Part shown: piece by piece, positions 25,368-33,958 of the stretch
Layout: each line of letters begins with the position of its first letter
Position numbering within the stretch: position 1 is the stretch's first letter
Assembly: GCF_018688355.1 (NCBI RefSeq)
Contig: NZ_CP061317.1
Location: forward strand, 602,370-666,369
Length of the DNA: 64,000 nt
Source of the DNA: Polynucleobacter sp. AP-Elch-400A-B2
GTDB taxonomy: Bacteria > Pseudomonadota > Gammaproteobacteria > Burkholderiales > Burkholderiaceae
Direction of reading: 5' to 3'
The notes under the pieces: model-generated
What the model was told of the DNA's origin: nothing
What the model saw: the letters and a program-made list of their open reading frames with translations, nothing else
Database searches by the model: none
Translations under genes and position numbers: made by a program

Positions 25368-27059
25368 TTAGATTTTTAAATCCAAATCAGTGACTGCGCC
25401 TTTGCTAGCACTACTTGCCAAGCTGGCATATTTAGCCAGCAAGCCACGGGTGTAGCGTGGCTTAGGTTGTACCCAGGCAGAACGACGCTTCGCAATCTCA
25501 TCATCACTCACATTGAGTTGAATGAGTAACTTATGGGCATCGATCGTGACAGAGTCACCTTCATGAATTAGGGCAATTACGCCACCTACAAAAGCCTCAG
25601 GAGCAACGTGACCTACAACCATGCCCCAAGTACCGCCAGAGAAGCGTCCATCGGTGATGAGGCCTACTGTCTCGCCTAAGCCTTGGCCAACAAGGGCAGA
25701 GGTAGGGGCAAGCATCTCACGCATTCCAGGCCCACCTTTAGGGCCTTCGTAGCGAATGATCACAACATCGCCGTCCTTGATTTTTTGGGCCATGATGGCG
25801 GCCATTGCGTCATCTTCAGAATCAAAGACACGCGCTGGACCAGTAATAGATGGATTCTTGAGGCCGGTAATTTTGGCAACGCAACCTTCAGGAGAGATAT
25901 TGCCCTTGAGGATGGCTAAGTGACCTTGTTTGTACAGTGGAGTATCTAAAGTGCGAATCACTTTTTGATCGGCACGCGGCACTGATGGAATATCTTTCAA
26001 TGTTTCAGCAATGGTTTTACCAGTGATAGTCATGCAGTCACCATGCAAGAGTCCGCCATCTAACAAGATCTTCATCACTTGCGGAATGCCGCCAGCCTGA
26101 TGCAGGTCGGTTGCTAAATATTGGCCAGATGGTTTCATATCCACGATCACGGGTACGCGTTTACGAATGCGCTCAAAGTCATCAATTGTCCAATCAATTT
26201 CAGCAGCGCTAGTAATCGCTAGAAAATGGAGAACTGCATTGGTAGAGCCACCCACTGCCATGATGACGCTCACTGCATTCTCAATGGATTTCTTAGTAAT
26301 GATGTCGCGAGGACGTAAATTGTTTTTAATTGCCTCAACTAAAACAATGGCTGAATCATGGGCACTAGTAACTTTTTCAGCATCTACGTTAGACATAGTG
26401 GATGAGTAAGGCAGGCTCATACCCAAGGCTTCGAATGAGGAGCTCATGGTGTTGGCGGTATACATACCTCCACAGGAGCCGCTACCTGGACAAGCATTTT
26501 GCTCAACACCCTTCAGATCTTCTTCGCTCAGACGGCCTGAGGTGAATTCACCAACAGCTTCAAATGCAGAAACAATATTGAGCTCTTTACCTTTGAAATG
26601 GCCGGGCTTAATGGTTCCGCCATAGACGTAAATTGCTGGTACGTTAGTACGGGCAATCGCCATCATTCCGCCTGGCATGTTTTTATCGCAACCGCCAATG
26701 ACTAGAACGCCGTCCTGCCATAGACCATTTACACAAACTTCGATGCTGTCGGCAATGACTTCACGTGAGACGAGGGAGTATTTCATACCCTCAGTCCCCA
26801 TACCGATGCCGTCTGACACAGTAGGAGTGCCAAACATTTGCGCTTTTGCTCCAGCTTCCTCAAGAGCGCTTACTGCGGCATCTGCCAGTTTTTGTAAACC
26901 GCTATTGCAAGGGGTAATGGTGGAATGGCCATTAGCAACCCCAACCATTGGCTTTACAAAATCCTTCTCTTCATAGCCCATCGCGTAATACATTGAGCGA
27001 TTGGGAGCGCGAGCAACCCCTTCGGTGACATTGCGCGAGCGTTCATTAAGGCGTTTCAT
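25368..27059 (-). CDS. ilvD: Dihydroxy-acid dehydratase
   Basis: IlvD dehydrates 2,3-dihydroxy-isovalerate and -methylvalerate in valine, leucine and isoleucine synthesis; it is an iron-sulfur enzyme. Cluster-ligand regions are visible: TPCNSG, GGCDKNMPGGM and NACPGSGSCGGMYTANTM, plus the C-terminal GLITDGRFSGGTWG. I set the start at ATG 27059 (MKRLNERSRNVTEGVARAPNRS), giving 563 aa, the usual length; the frame remains open 35 codons further but that extension is unlike the family. GGAG lies 12 nt upstream, a rather long spacing. Divergent from the response-regulator gene. Confidence 0.96.
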   Translation of the reverse strand: MKRLNERSRNVTEGVARAPNRSMYYAMGYEEKDFVKPMVGVANGHSTITPCNSGLQKLADAAVSALEEAGAKAQMFGTPTVSDGIGMGTEGMKYSLVSREVIADSIEVCVNGLWQDGVLVIGGCDKNMPGGMMAIARTNVPAIYVYGGTIKPGHFKGKELNIVSAFEAVGEFTSGRLSEEDLKGVEQNACPGSGSCGGMYTANTMSSSFEALGMSLPYSSTMSNVDAEKVTSAHDSAIVLVEAIKNNLRPRDIITKKSIENAVSVIMAVGGSTNAVLHFLAITSAAEIDWTIDDFERIRKRVPVIVDMKPSGQYLATDLHQAGGIPQVMKILLDGGLLHGDCMTITGKTIAETLKDIPSVPRADQKVIRTLDTPLYKQGHLAILKGNISPEGCVAKITGLKNPSITGPARVFDSEDDAMAAIMAQKIKDGDVVIIRYEGPKGGPGMREMLAPTSALVGQGLGETVGLITDGRFSGGTWGMVVGHVAPEAFVGGVIALIHEGDSVTIDAHKLLIQLNVSDDEIAKRRSAWVQPKPRYTRGLLAKYASLASSASKGAVTDLDLKI

Positions 27060-27287
27060 GCTGATATTGACTCCAGAGAAGAATTTGTCGAAAAGCTCTA
27101 TTGTGCCGTGATACAAGGCGGAATGCAGGGTTTTATGCTGCATTTCCATACCCTTGTTCTGCATCGCAACAAAGAGATTTGTCTATTGTATTTGTTGATT
27201 TGGCCTCATTATTGGCTATAGAGCTAATATCCTTGCTAAAAAACCTGCGGTACATTGCCTTATCTATTACTTTTCCTTTTAAATTCA

Positions 27288-27914
27288 ATGACTAAAGTTG
27301 GCCACATCTACCTAATTGACGACGATGAGTCGATGCGCACATCCTTAAGCAGAATGCTCAAGGATGTCGGTTATGTCGTGGAAGATTTTTCCTCCGCAGG
27401 GGCATTTTTAGAGCATTCAATGCCAGTAGCGCCAGCTGTCATCTTGCTCGATATGCAAATGCCAGATATGACCGGATTAGATTTGCAGGAAAAATTAGTC
27501 CAACTGGGCCGTAAAACCCCCATTGTGTTTGTCAGTGGTCAGAGTCATCCCCACCAAATTGTTACCAGTCTGAAACGTGGTGCTGTAGATTTCCTCTTTA
27601 AGCCCTTCAATTTGGAAGATTTACTGATGGCAGTTGCAGATGCCCTTGAGTTTGATAGACGTCAGCTCAAGCGGGTTTCCAAAGAGGTGGAGACTAAGAA
27701 AGACTACGCGACCCTCACGCCTAGAGAGAAGGAAGTCTGCTTTTGGCTGGTAAAGGGATTGCTCAACAAGGATATTGCTGTCAAGTTGGGTACAACTGAT
27801 GCCACGATCAAGGTTCACAAGGCTAGAGTGATGGATAAGATGAGTGTAGATTCAGTGCAATTATTAGTTGCAAAGTACCTTGAATCCGATTTAGAAAACC
27901 TCCAGCATAATTAG
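27288..27914 (+). CDS. FixJ/NarL-type response regulator, orphan
   Basis: A 208-residue two-domain regulator. The receiver domain (1-120) has the acidic pair in LIDDDES, the phospho-acceptor Asp55 in VILLDMQMP, a conserved serine in FVSGQ and the lysine in FLFKPF. The output domain is a LuxR-type helix-turn-helix: LTPREKEVCFWLVKGLLNKDIA and TIKVHKARVMDKM. The start is ATG 27288; an upstream in-frame ATG adds only a hydrophobic, non-family stretch. No histidine kinase gene is within the window, so it is an orphan here. Targets are unknown; divergent ilvD is the only obvious candidate. Confidence 0.9.
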   Translation: MTKVGHIYLIDDDESMRTSLSRMLKDVGYVVEDFSSAGAFLEHSMPVAPAVILLDMQMPDMTGLDLQEKLVQLGRKTPIVFVSGQSHPHQIVTSLKRGAVDFLFKPFNLEDLLMAVADALEFDRRQLKRVSKEVETKKDYATLTPREKEVCFWLVKGLLNKDIAVKLGTTDATIKVHKARVMDKMSVDSVQLLVAKYLESDLENLQHN

Positions 27915-27995
27915 CTCTTGAGCTAATTTCCCTGTCTTTGAATCGTCACTATTATTGGATGCGATCATGATGAGTAAAGCACTTAAATCACTTTT

Positions 27996-29039
27996 GTGAA
28001 TATTAATACCAAACTTCCTGAGATTCGCAAAGAGGCTTTTACTAAGGCTCGCGAAAATCTGAGCCTCACTACTAAAGATCTTGGTGGAATGGCATGTCTG
28101 TCCACTCGCCAAATTGAGCAGATTGAAAGCGGTGAAACCAACTCCTTCTACAGCGCTCAAATCAAAGCGACTGCTGCCAAGAAAGTAGCAAAGCTGCTCA
28201 AGTTGAGTGACGAAGAGGCATTTGATTTCGGTGCAACTGCCCCTGAGACCTCAAGCGCATTGCAGCTACCAATTGCAGAAGTTAAATTAACAGATGCTCC
28301 AAAGATTAAAGGCGCCAAAAAAGAGTCCCCCAAAAAGGCAGAAGCAAAAATAGAGGCCGTCCAAACTCAAGAGCAGGTGCAAGAGATTCAGTTGCCCGTA
28401 GAAGAAAAAAAAGTTCAGGCAAAAGAAGTTCCCCTGAATCAAGTCATTTCAAAGTCAAAATCAGCTACACAAAAGAATCTGTTTCTTGGGTTGAGTGTGG
28501 CTGTTGCAGCAGTATTTTCGGTAGTTAATTTGAAGCCTTTATTTTTCTCAGAAAAACCAGCAGAAATCATCCTTGTAAAAGAAGAAATCATTGAGCCTGT
28601 GCCAGCGGCAGCGCCAGTGGAGTCAGTACCAGCAGCCCAAGCACCCTCTGTAGCAACAGTGGTAGTGGTGCCGCCAGCTCCCGTTGCCAGTGCTGAAGTT
28701 GTAGCAGCCTGCCCTGCTGAAGAGGGCATTATTAGCTATAAAACAGATGCACCGCGCAAAGCGGCTGATATGGTTTACGTGCAAGTGAAAACAAAGCAAG
28801 TTGTTTGCGTCAGTGATGCTTCTGGGAAGATGCAAAACAAGCTTATTGAGCTTGGCGCGGGAGCATCTTTTTATGGCAAACCTCCATTCAAAGTTCTCAC
28901 TAGCGGTCTTGCGCAGGCTGACGTGTTTTTTCAGGGCGTAAAAGTTCGCCTAACAAACCTCAATTACAAAACTTTAATATTAGAAGCCGCTGAAGTAACG
29001 GCCCCATCCGTAGACCGGATAGATTCTCAACTGCGCTAA
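27996..29039 (+). CDS. RodZ-like membrane protein with N-terminal helix-turn-helix
   Basis: A 347-residue protein with RodZ architecture. Residues 1-70 resemble an XRE-type helix-turn-helix (LPEIRKEAFTKAREN, LSTRQIEQIESGE). A charged K/E/Q-rich linker (85-155) follows, then one membrane segment (NLFLGLSVAVAAVFSVV, about 160-180), a Pro/Ala/Val-rich periplasmic spacer (205-245) and a C-terminal DUF4115-like domain (VYVQVKTKQVVCVSDASGK, YGKPPFKVLTSG, GVKVRLTN). RodZ links MreB to the cell-wall machinery. The usual rodZ neighbour ispG is not here, so this may be a paralogue. The GTG start at 27996 lacks a strong ribosome-binding site. Confidence 0.7.
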   Translation: MNINTKLPEIRKEAFTKARENLSLTTKDLGGMACLSTRQIEQIESGETNSFYSAQIKATAAKKVAKLLKLSDEEAFDFGATAPETSSALQLPIAEVKLTDAPKIKGAKKESPKKAEAKIEAVQTQEQVQEIQLPVEEKKVQAKEVPLNQVISKSKSATQKNLFLGLSVAVAAVFSVVNLKPLFFSEKPAEIILVKEEIIEPVPAAAPVESVPAAQAPSVATVVVVPPAPVASAEVVAACPAEEGIISYKTDAPRKAADMVYVQVKTKQVVCVSDASGKMQNKLIELGAGASFYGKPPFKVLTSGLAQADVFFQGVKVRLTNLNYKTLILEAAEVTAPSVDRIDSQLR

Positions 29040-29073
29040 CCCTCTGAGGGATTGGCGCATTGAATATAAACGC

Positions 29074-29412
29074 TTAAACCGCTGAGTCGTTAGTTTCGCC
29101 AGTGCGAATACGAATAGCCTGTTCGATTGGGCTAACAAAAATCTTGCCATCACCAATCTTGCCTGTGCGTGCGGCTTTAGTAATTGCCTCAATTACTAAA
29201 TCTACGCGATCATCGGCAACGACTACTTCAACTTTTACTTTAGGTAAAAAGTCGACTACATACTCGGCGCCGCGATAGAGTTCAGTGTGCCCTTTTTGGC
29301 GGCCAAAGCCTTTAACTTCGGTAACGGTCAGTCCGGTAACGCCTACTTCAGCTAAGGCTTCACGAACTTCATCGAGTTTGAACGGCTTAATAACGGATGT
29401 GATTAGCTTCAT
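29074..29412 (-). CDS. glnB: Nitrogen regulatory protein P-II
   Basis: A 112-residue PII signal protein. It senses 2-oxoglutarate, ATP/ADP and, through uridylylation, glutamine. The T-loop has Tyr51 in ELYRGAEYVVDF, the uridylylation site; FGRQKGH (36-42) and the C-terminal GKIFVSPIEQAIRIRTGE complete the nucleotide and 2-oxoglutarate pocket. The start at 29412 is fixed by AAGGGG and the canonical MKLITSVIKPFKLDEVREAL; the frame is open well upstream but into nadE. No amtB follows, unlike many glnK operons, so GlnB versus GlnK naming is a guess. It follows nadE by 52 bp; NadE-type synthetases are known PII targets in related proteobacteria. Confidence 0.95.
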   Translation of the reverse strand: MKLITSVIKPFKLDEVREALAEVGVTGLTVTEVKGFGRQKGHTELYRGAEYVVDFLPKVKVEVVVADDRVDLVIEAITKAARTGKIGDGKIFVSPIEQAIRIRTGETNDSAV

Positions 29413-29464
29413 ATATTTCCCCTTAATACAGTAATCATACCTAGAACTAAAAATCAGTGCCCTG

Positions 29465-31096
29465 TTACGCCCTAAACTGGGAGGTAATGGGGTAGCGCCA
29501 GTCACGCCCAAAGGCCCGGGTTGTGACTCGAACGCCGGGAGGCGCTTGGCGGCGCTTGTACTCATTGAGCTTAATGAGGCGGGTGACTTTTTCGACGCTG
29601 TCGGGATCAAAGCCCGCGGCAATCATTTGGGCAATAGATTGGTTTTGCTCCATATAACGCTCTACGATGCCATCCAATACTTCGTAAGATGGCAAGCTAT
29701 CTTGATCGGTCTGATCGGGGCGTAATTCTGCGGAAGGGGCGCGAGTCAAGATCCGCTCTGGAATGATTGGGGCAATACTATTGCGATAAGCACACAAACG
29801 GTAGACCAAAGTTTTAGCAATATCTTTAATGACTGCAAAGCCACCAGCCATATCGCCGTATAGTGTGCAGTAACCCACAGCCATTTCACTCTTGTTGCCT
29901 GTTGTTAAAACTAGGCGACCTGTTTTATTGGAGAGCGCCATCAGGAGGGTGCCTCGTACTCGTGCCTGAATATTTTCTTCAGTAGCATCAAGTTTTAGAC
30001 CTTTAAATTGCTCGGCTAAAGCATGCTCTAGAGCATCAACGGGTTCGCTAATCGGAATCTCATCATATTGAACGCCTAGATTCTGAGCCATTTCTCTAGC
30101 ATCAATCCAGGAGATGTCAGCGGTATAGCGCGAGGCCATCATGACGGTGCGAACTTTATCTGCACCCAATGCGTCTACTGCAATCGCCAGTACCAATGCA
30201 GAGTCAACTCCACCGGAGAGCCCAATAATGACTCCCTGGAAATGATTCTTCTGAACATAGTCACGCACACCCAGAACAAGTGCTTGGTAGGCCTGTGCTT
30301 CCATACTAGATGGAGTCACCATTGCTCCCGGCTCTAAATCGGCGGAGGCGTTGACATCTACATAGCCAAGAGCAGTCTCAAATTGCGGCATGGTCATCAC
30401 TACTTTGCCTGCGCTATTTAAAGCAAATGAGCCACCATCAAAAACCAACTCATCTTGGCCACCGACTGCGTTTACATAAACCAATGACATCTTGCTAAGA
30501 GCAATTTGTTTGCGCAGTACCTCAATGCGTAAAGCTTCTTTTTGCAGGTGATAAGGAGAGGCATTGAGAACCAGTAGCACTTGGGCGCCAGCTGCATGAG
30601 CCTGTTTTGCTGGACCTGCATGCCATGCATCTTCACACAGAATGAGTCCGTACTGAATGCCGGCGTTTTCAAAGACGCAGGCTTCATTACCCGGCGTGAA
30701 ATAACGCACCTCATCAAACACTTCATGATTGGGTAGTTCTTGTTTGGCATAGCCAGCAATGATCTTGCCATCACGAATGACTGAGGCATAGTTTTGTAAA
30801 CCAACGGTAGTCTTCTTGGGGTGGCCAATAATGACAGTTAGCCCCGGAAATTTCTGGAGCTCCAGTATTAAACAACTGAGCTCTCGATCTGCGGCCTCAA
30901 TAAAGGCTGGGCGCAACAACAAATCTTCTGGAGGGTAGCCAGTGAGCGAGAGCTCAGGCGTGAGAACTACAGTGGCGCCTTGTGCATAAGCATCTGCAGC
31001 AGCTTGAGAAATGAGCTGCGCATTACCAGGCAAATCACCCAAAAGAGGGTTGATTTGCGCTAGGGCGATTTTTTGCGAGCTCAATCCGTTTAACAA
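29465..31096 (-). CDS. nadE: NAD+ synthase, glutamine-dependent
   Basis: A 543-residue two-domain enzyme that amidates nicotinic acid adenine dinucleotide. The N-terminal nitrilase-type glutaminase domain (about 1-250) shows the catalytic triad Glu in LTPELSLTGYPPEDLL, Lys in YAKQELPN and Cys in LILCEDAWH. The C-terminal synthetase domain has the ATP pyrophosphatase P-loop GLSGGVDSALVL and TGNKSEMAVGYCTLYGDMAGG. The start is a TTG at 31096 without a ribosome-binding site; other in-frame starts are possible. It lies 12 bp after ppa, so ppa-nadE-glnB is a likely operon. Confidence 0.95.
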   Translation of the reverse strand: MLNGLSSQKIALAQINPLLGDLPGNAQLISQAAADAYAQGATVVLTPELSLTGYPPEDLLLRPAFIEAADRELSCLILELQKFPGLTVIIGHPKKTTVGLQNYASVIRDGKIIAGYAKQELPNHEVFDEVRYFTPGNEACVFENAGIQYGLILCEDAWHAGPAKQAHAAGAQVLLVLNASPYHLQKEALRIEVLRKQIALSKMSLVYVNAVGGQDELVFDGGSFALNSAGKVVMTMPQFETALGYVDVNASADLEPGAMVTPSSMEAQAYQALVLGVRDYVQKNHFQGVIIGLSGGVDSALVLAIAVDALGADKVRTVMMASRYTADISWIDAREMAQNLGVQYDEIPISEPVDALEHALAEQFKGLKLDATEENIQARVRGTLLMALSNKTGRLVLTTGNKSEMAVGYCTLYGDMAGGFAVIKDIAKTLVYRLCAYRNSIAPIIPERILTRAPSAELRPDQTDQDSLPSYEVLDGIVERYMEQNQSIAQMIAAGFDPDSVEKVTRLIKLNEYKRRQAPPGVRVTTRAFGRDWRYPITSQFRA

Positions 31097-31108
31097 GTTG
31101 AATTTGAA

Positions 31109-31648
31109 TTAGCTTTGATGCTCTTTGTTGTATGCCTCAATACCTTCAAGAATTTCTTTATGGGCATCAGCAACACCACCCCATCCTTTAACTTTCACCC
31201 ACTTACCTGGCTCGAGATCTTTGTAGTGTTCGAAAAAATGCTGGATTTGATTTAAACGTAATGGATTGATGTCTTCTGGTTTTTGCCAATGGGTATAAAT
31301 AGGCAGAATCTTATCTTCTGGAACGGCTAACAATTTGGCATCTTGCCCACCTTCATCTTCCATCATCAATACCCCAATTGCGCGACAACTCACAACCACA
31401 CCAGGAATCAAAGGGAACGGAGTGATAACAAGCACATCAACAGGGTCACCATCACCAGCAATAGTTTTGTTGATATACCCATAGTTGCATGGGTAATGCA
31501 TTGCAGTGCCCATAAAGCGGTCAACAAAAATGGCGCCACTTTCTTTATCAACTTCATACTTGATTGGATCTGCATTCATTGGGATTTCGATGATGACATT
31601 AAAGCTTTCAGGGATTTTTTTCCCTGGTTTGACGTTGTCGAGACTCAT
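31109..31648 (-). CDS. ppa: Inorganic pyrophosphatase, soluble
   Basis: A 179-residue family I cytoplasmic pyrophosphatase that pulls biosynthetic reactions by hydrolysing PPi to phosphate. Active-site features: KYEVDKESGAIFVDRFM, the YPCNYGYI segment, and the metal-binding GDGDPVDVLVITP. ILPIYTHWQKPEDI and FFEHYKDLEPGKWVKVKGWGG complete the fold. The ATG at 31648 follows CCGGAG. It precedes nadE, whose reaction releases PPi, and faces away from the membrane pyrophosphatase hppA 170 bp away. Confidence 0.96.
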   Translation of the reverse strand: MSLDNVKPGKKIPESFNVIIEIPMNADPIKYEVDKESGAIFVDRFMGTAMHYPCNYGYINKTIAGDGDPVDVLVITPFPLIPGVVVSCRAIGVLMMEDEGGQDAKLLAVPEDKILPIYTHWQKPEDINPLRLNQIQHFFEHYKDLEPGKWVKVKGWGGVADAHKEILEGIEAYNKEHQS

Positions 31649-31818
31649 TCATACTCCGGATAGTGATTAGTAAATACCCTGATTCTACAAAAGCGCTAGG
31701 GTAGTAATTCTGCTACATACTAATAAAGCATATAGGTTCCAGTTTATCGCTTTCAGAATTGGTCTGACATAGCTGGCAGATAAATACAATTTAGATCTAA
31801 TTTATAAGGGGTTCAAGC

Positions 31819-33879
31819 ATGGGTAATGTCACATTAGGCTTGTATTTTTCCTTGGCGTGCGGTGTTGTAGCCGTGATTTATGGCTTTGTGATGCGTGGAT
31901 GGATATTGAAGCAAAGTGCTGGTAACGCAAAGATGCAAGAAATTGCTGAGGCGATCCAGCAGGGAGCTGCAGCTTATTTATCCCGCCAATACAAGGCGAT
32001 TTCCATCGTTGGGGTAGTCCTCACGATCTTGATAGCACTGTTTCTGGATTTTGCAACGGCTATCGGCTTCGTTATTGGTGCGGTGCTTTCGGGCGCCTGC
32101 GGCTTTATTGGCATGAATATTTCGGTGCGGGCTAACGTCCGAACTGCGGAAGCGGCTACCAAAGGAATGAATGAAGCACTCAATGTGGCATTCAAAGGTG
32201 GCGCTATTACCGGTATGTTGGTAGTAGGACTTGGCTTACTGGGTGTTGGCCTTTTCTTTATGTTCCTGATATCACTTGGAGTGGGTAAAGACCTATCATC
32301 GGTTTTACACCCCTTAATCGGTTTGGCATTCGGCTCTTCCTTGATTTCTATCTTCGCGCGATTGGGCGGCGGCATCTTTACAAAAGGCGCTGACGTAGGC
32401 GCGGACTTAGTTGGAAAAGTGGAGGCAGGCATTCCGGAGGATGACCCACGGAATCCTGCTGTGATTGCCGATAATGTTGGAGATAACGTCGGTGACTGTG
32501 CTGGTATGGCGGCTGACTTATTTGAAACTTACGCAGTGACACTAATTGCGACAATGGTATTAGGTGCTCTCATGGTTTCTAGTGCATCAGCGGCTGCGGT
32601 AGTCTACCCGCTTTTACTGGGGGGAGTTTCGATCATTGCCTCGATTATTGGATGCTCTTTTGTTAAAGCAACGCCAGGTATGAAAAATGTTATGCCTGCG
32701 CTGTATAAAGGTTTAATCATAGCTGGGAGCATTTCTTTAGTTGCATTCTATTTTGTAACCAATTTCATCATGCCTGACGATGCCCTGGGTATCCCAGGAA
32801 GCCAGTGGCGTTTATTTGGCTCCACTGTAGTTGGTTTACTGCTAACTGCCGGCCTAGTCTGGATTACCGAGTACTACACGGGTACCCAATTTAAACCAGT
32901 GCAACATATTGCTGAGGCCTCTACCAAAGGTCACGGTACTAACATCATTGCAGGTTTAGGCATTTCGATGAAATCGACTGCCTATCCAGTACTGTTTGTT
33001 TGTGCCGCTATTTATGCAGCTTACTGGTTAGCAGGCATTTATGGCATTGCGATTGCAGCGACTGCGATGCTGTCTATGGCCGGCATTGTGGTGGCTCTTG
33101 ATGCCTATGGTCCGATTACAGATAATGCCGGTGGTATTGCAGAAATGGCTGGCATGCCGCAATCGGTTCGTGACATTACAGACCCATTGGATGCGGTGGG
33201 CAATACTACTAAGGCTGTAACTAAGGGATATGCAATTGGTTCAGCAGGTCTTGCTGCTCTAGTTCTCTTTGCAGATTACACCCATGCGTTGGAGGCTATT
33301 GGTCAGCAAGTGTCATTTGATCTCTCGGACCATATGGTAATCATCGGCCTCTTTATTGGTGGCATGATTCCATATTTGTTTGGTGCGATGGCAATGGAAG
33401 CGGTTGGACGTTGTGCTGGTGCTGTGGTTGAAGAGGTCCGCCGACAGTTCCGTGAGATCCCGGGAATTATGGCGGGCACTGCAAAACCTGAGTACGGCAA
33501 AGCAGTAGATATGCTGACCTCAGCCGCGATCAAAGAAATGATTGTTCCTTCACTTTTACCGGTGGTGGCTCCTATCGCAGTAGGTCTCTTGCTGGGACCC
33601 GCTGCTTTGGGTGGTTTGCTGATGGGCACGATTGTGACGGGCTTGTTTGTCGCCATATCTATGTGCACCGGTGGCGGTGCTTGGGATAACGCCAAAAAAT
33701 ACATTGAAGAAGGCCATTTCGGCGGCAAAGGTTCGGAGGCTCACAAGGCTGCGGTCACTGGTGATACTGTCGGCGATCCCTACAAAGACACTGCTGGCCC
33801 TGCAGTAAACCCACTCATCAAGATTATTAACATCGTAGCATTATTGATCGTGCCGCTATTACCAGTGGTGAGTCGCTAA
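31819..33879 (+). CDS. hppA: Membrane-bound proton-translocating pyrophosphatase
   Basis: A 686-residue, about 16-segment inner-membrane pump that couples PPi hydrolysis to cation export. The catalytic signature DNVGDNVGDCAGMAADLFE is present, as are GGGIFTKGADVGADLVGKVE and GDTVGDPYKDTAGPAVNP. At the K+-dependence position the motif is GNTTKA (Lys465) rather than GNTTAA, which in characterised members marks the K+-independent, proton-pumping subfamily. ATG 31819 follows AAGGGG. The upstream 170 bp contains a TTAGATCTAA palindrome (31791-31800) and TACAAT (31785-31790) as a possible -10. Confidence 0.95.
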   Translation: MGNVTLGLYFSLACGVVAVIYGFVMRGWILKQSAGNAKMQEIAEAIQQGAAAYLSRQYKAISIVGVVLTILIALFLDFATAIGFVIGAVLSGACGFIGMNISVRANVRTAEAATKGMNEALNVAFKGGAITGMLVVGLGLLGVGLFFMFLISLGVGKDLSSVLHPLIGLAFGSSLISIFARLGGGIFTKGADVGADLVGKVEAGIPEDDPRNPAVIADNVGDNVGDCAGMAADLFETYAVTLIATMVLGALMVSSASAAAVVYPLLLGGVSIIASIIGCSFVKATPGMKNVMPALYKGLIIAGSISLVAFYFVTNFIMPDDALGIPGSQWRLFGSTVVGLLLTAGLVWITEYYTGTQFKPVQHIAEASTKGHGTNIIAGLGISMKSTAYPVLFVCAAIYAAYWLAGIYGIAIAATAMLSMAGIVVALDAYGPITDNAGGIAEMAGMPQSVRDITDPLDAVGNTTKAVTKGYAIGSAGLAALVLFADYTHALEAIGQQVSFDLSDHMVIIGLFIGGMIPYLFGAMAMEAVGRCAGAVVEEVRRQFREIPGIMAGTAKPEYGKAVDMLTSAAIKEMIVPSLLPVVAPIAVGLLLGPAALGGLLMGTIVTGLFVAISMCTGGGAWDNAKKYIEEGHFGGKGSEAHKAAVTGDTVGDPYKDTAGPAVNPLIKIINIVALLIVPLLPVVSR

Positions 33880-33904
33880 CAATTTAGAAGAAAAAAATGT
33901 AAGA

Positions 33905-33935
33905 AAAAAATGCCTAGCATTGCTAGGCATTTTTA
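33905..33935. terminator. Bidirectional terminator between hppA and trxB
   Basis: A6, 8-bp stem ATGCCTAG / CTAGGCAT with a 5-nt loop, T tract. It serves hppA on the plus strand and trxB on the minus strand. Confidence 0.9.
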
Positions 33936-33958
33936 TTTGGCCCCTTGCTCAGTCTGTA

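Noticed and set aside
27060..27164. 35-codon N-terminal extension of ilvD
   Set aside because: The extension does not resemble IlvD N termini; Met at 27059 gives the normal 563-residue length.
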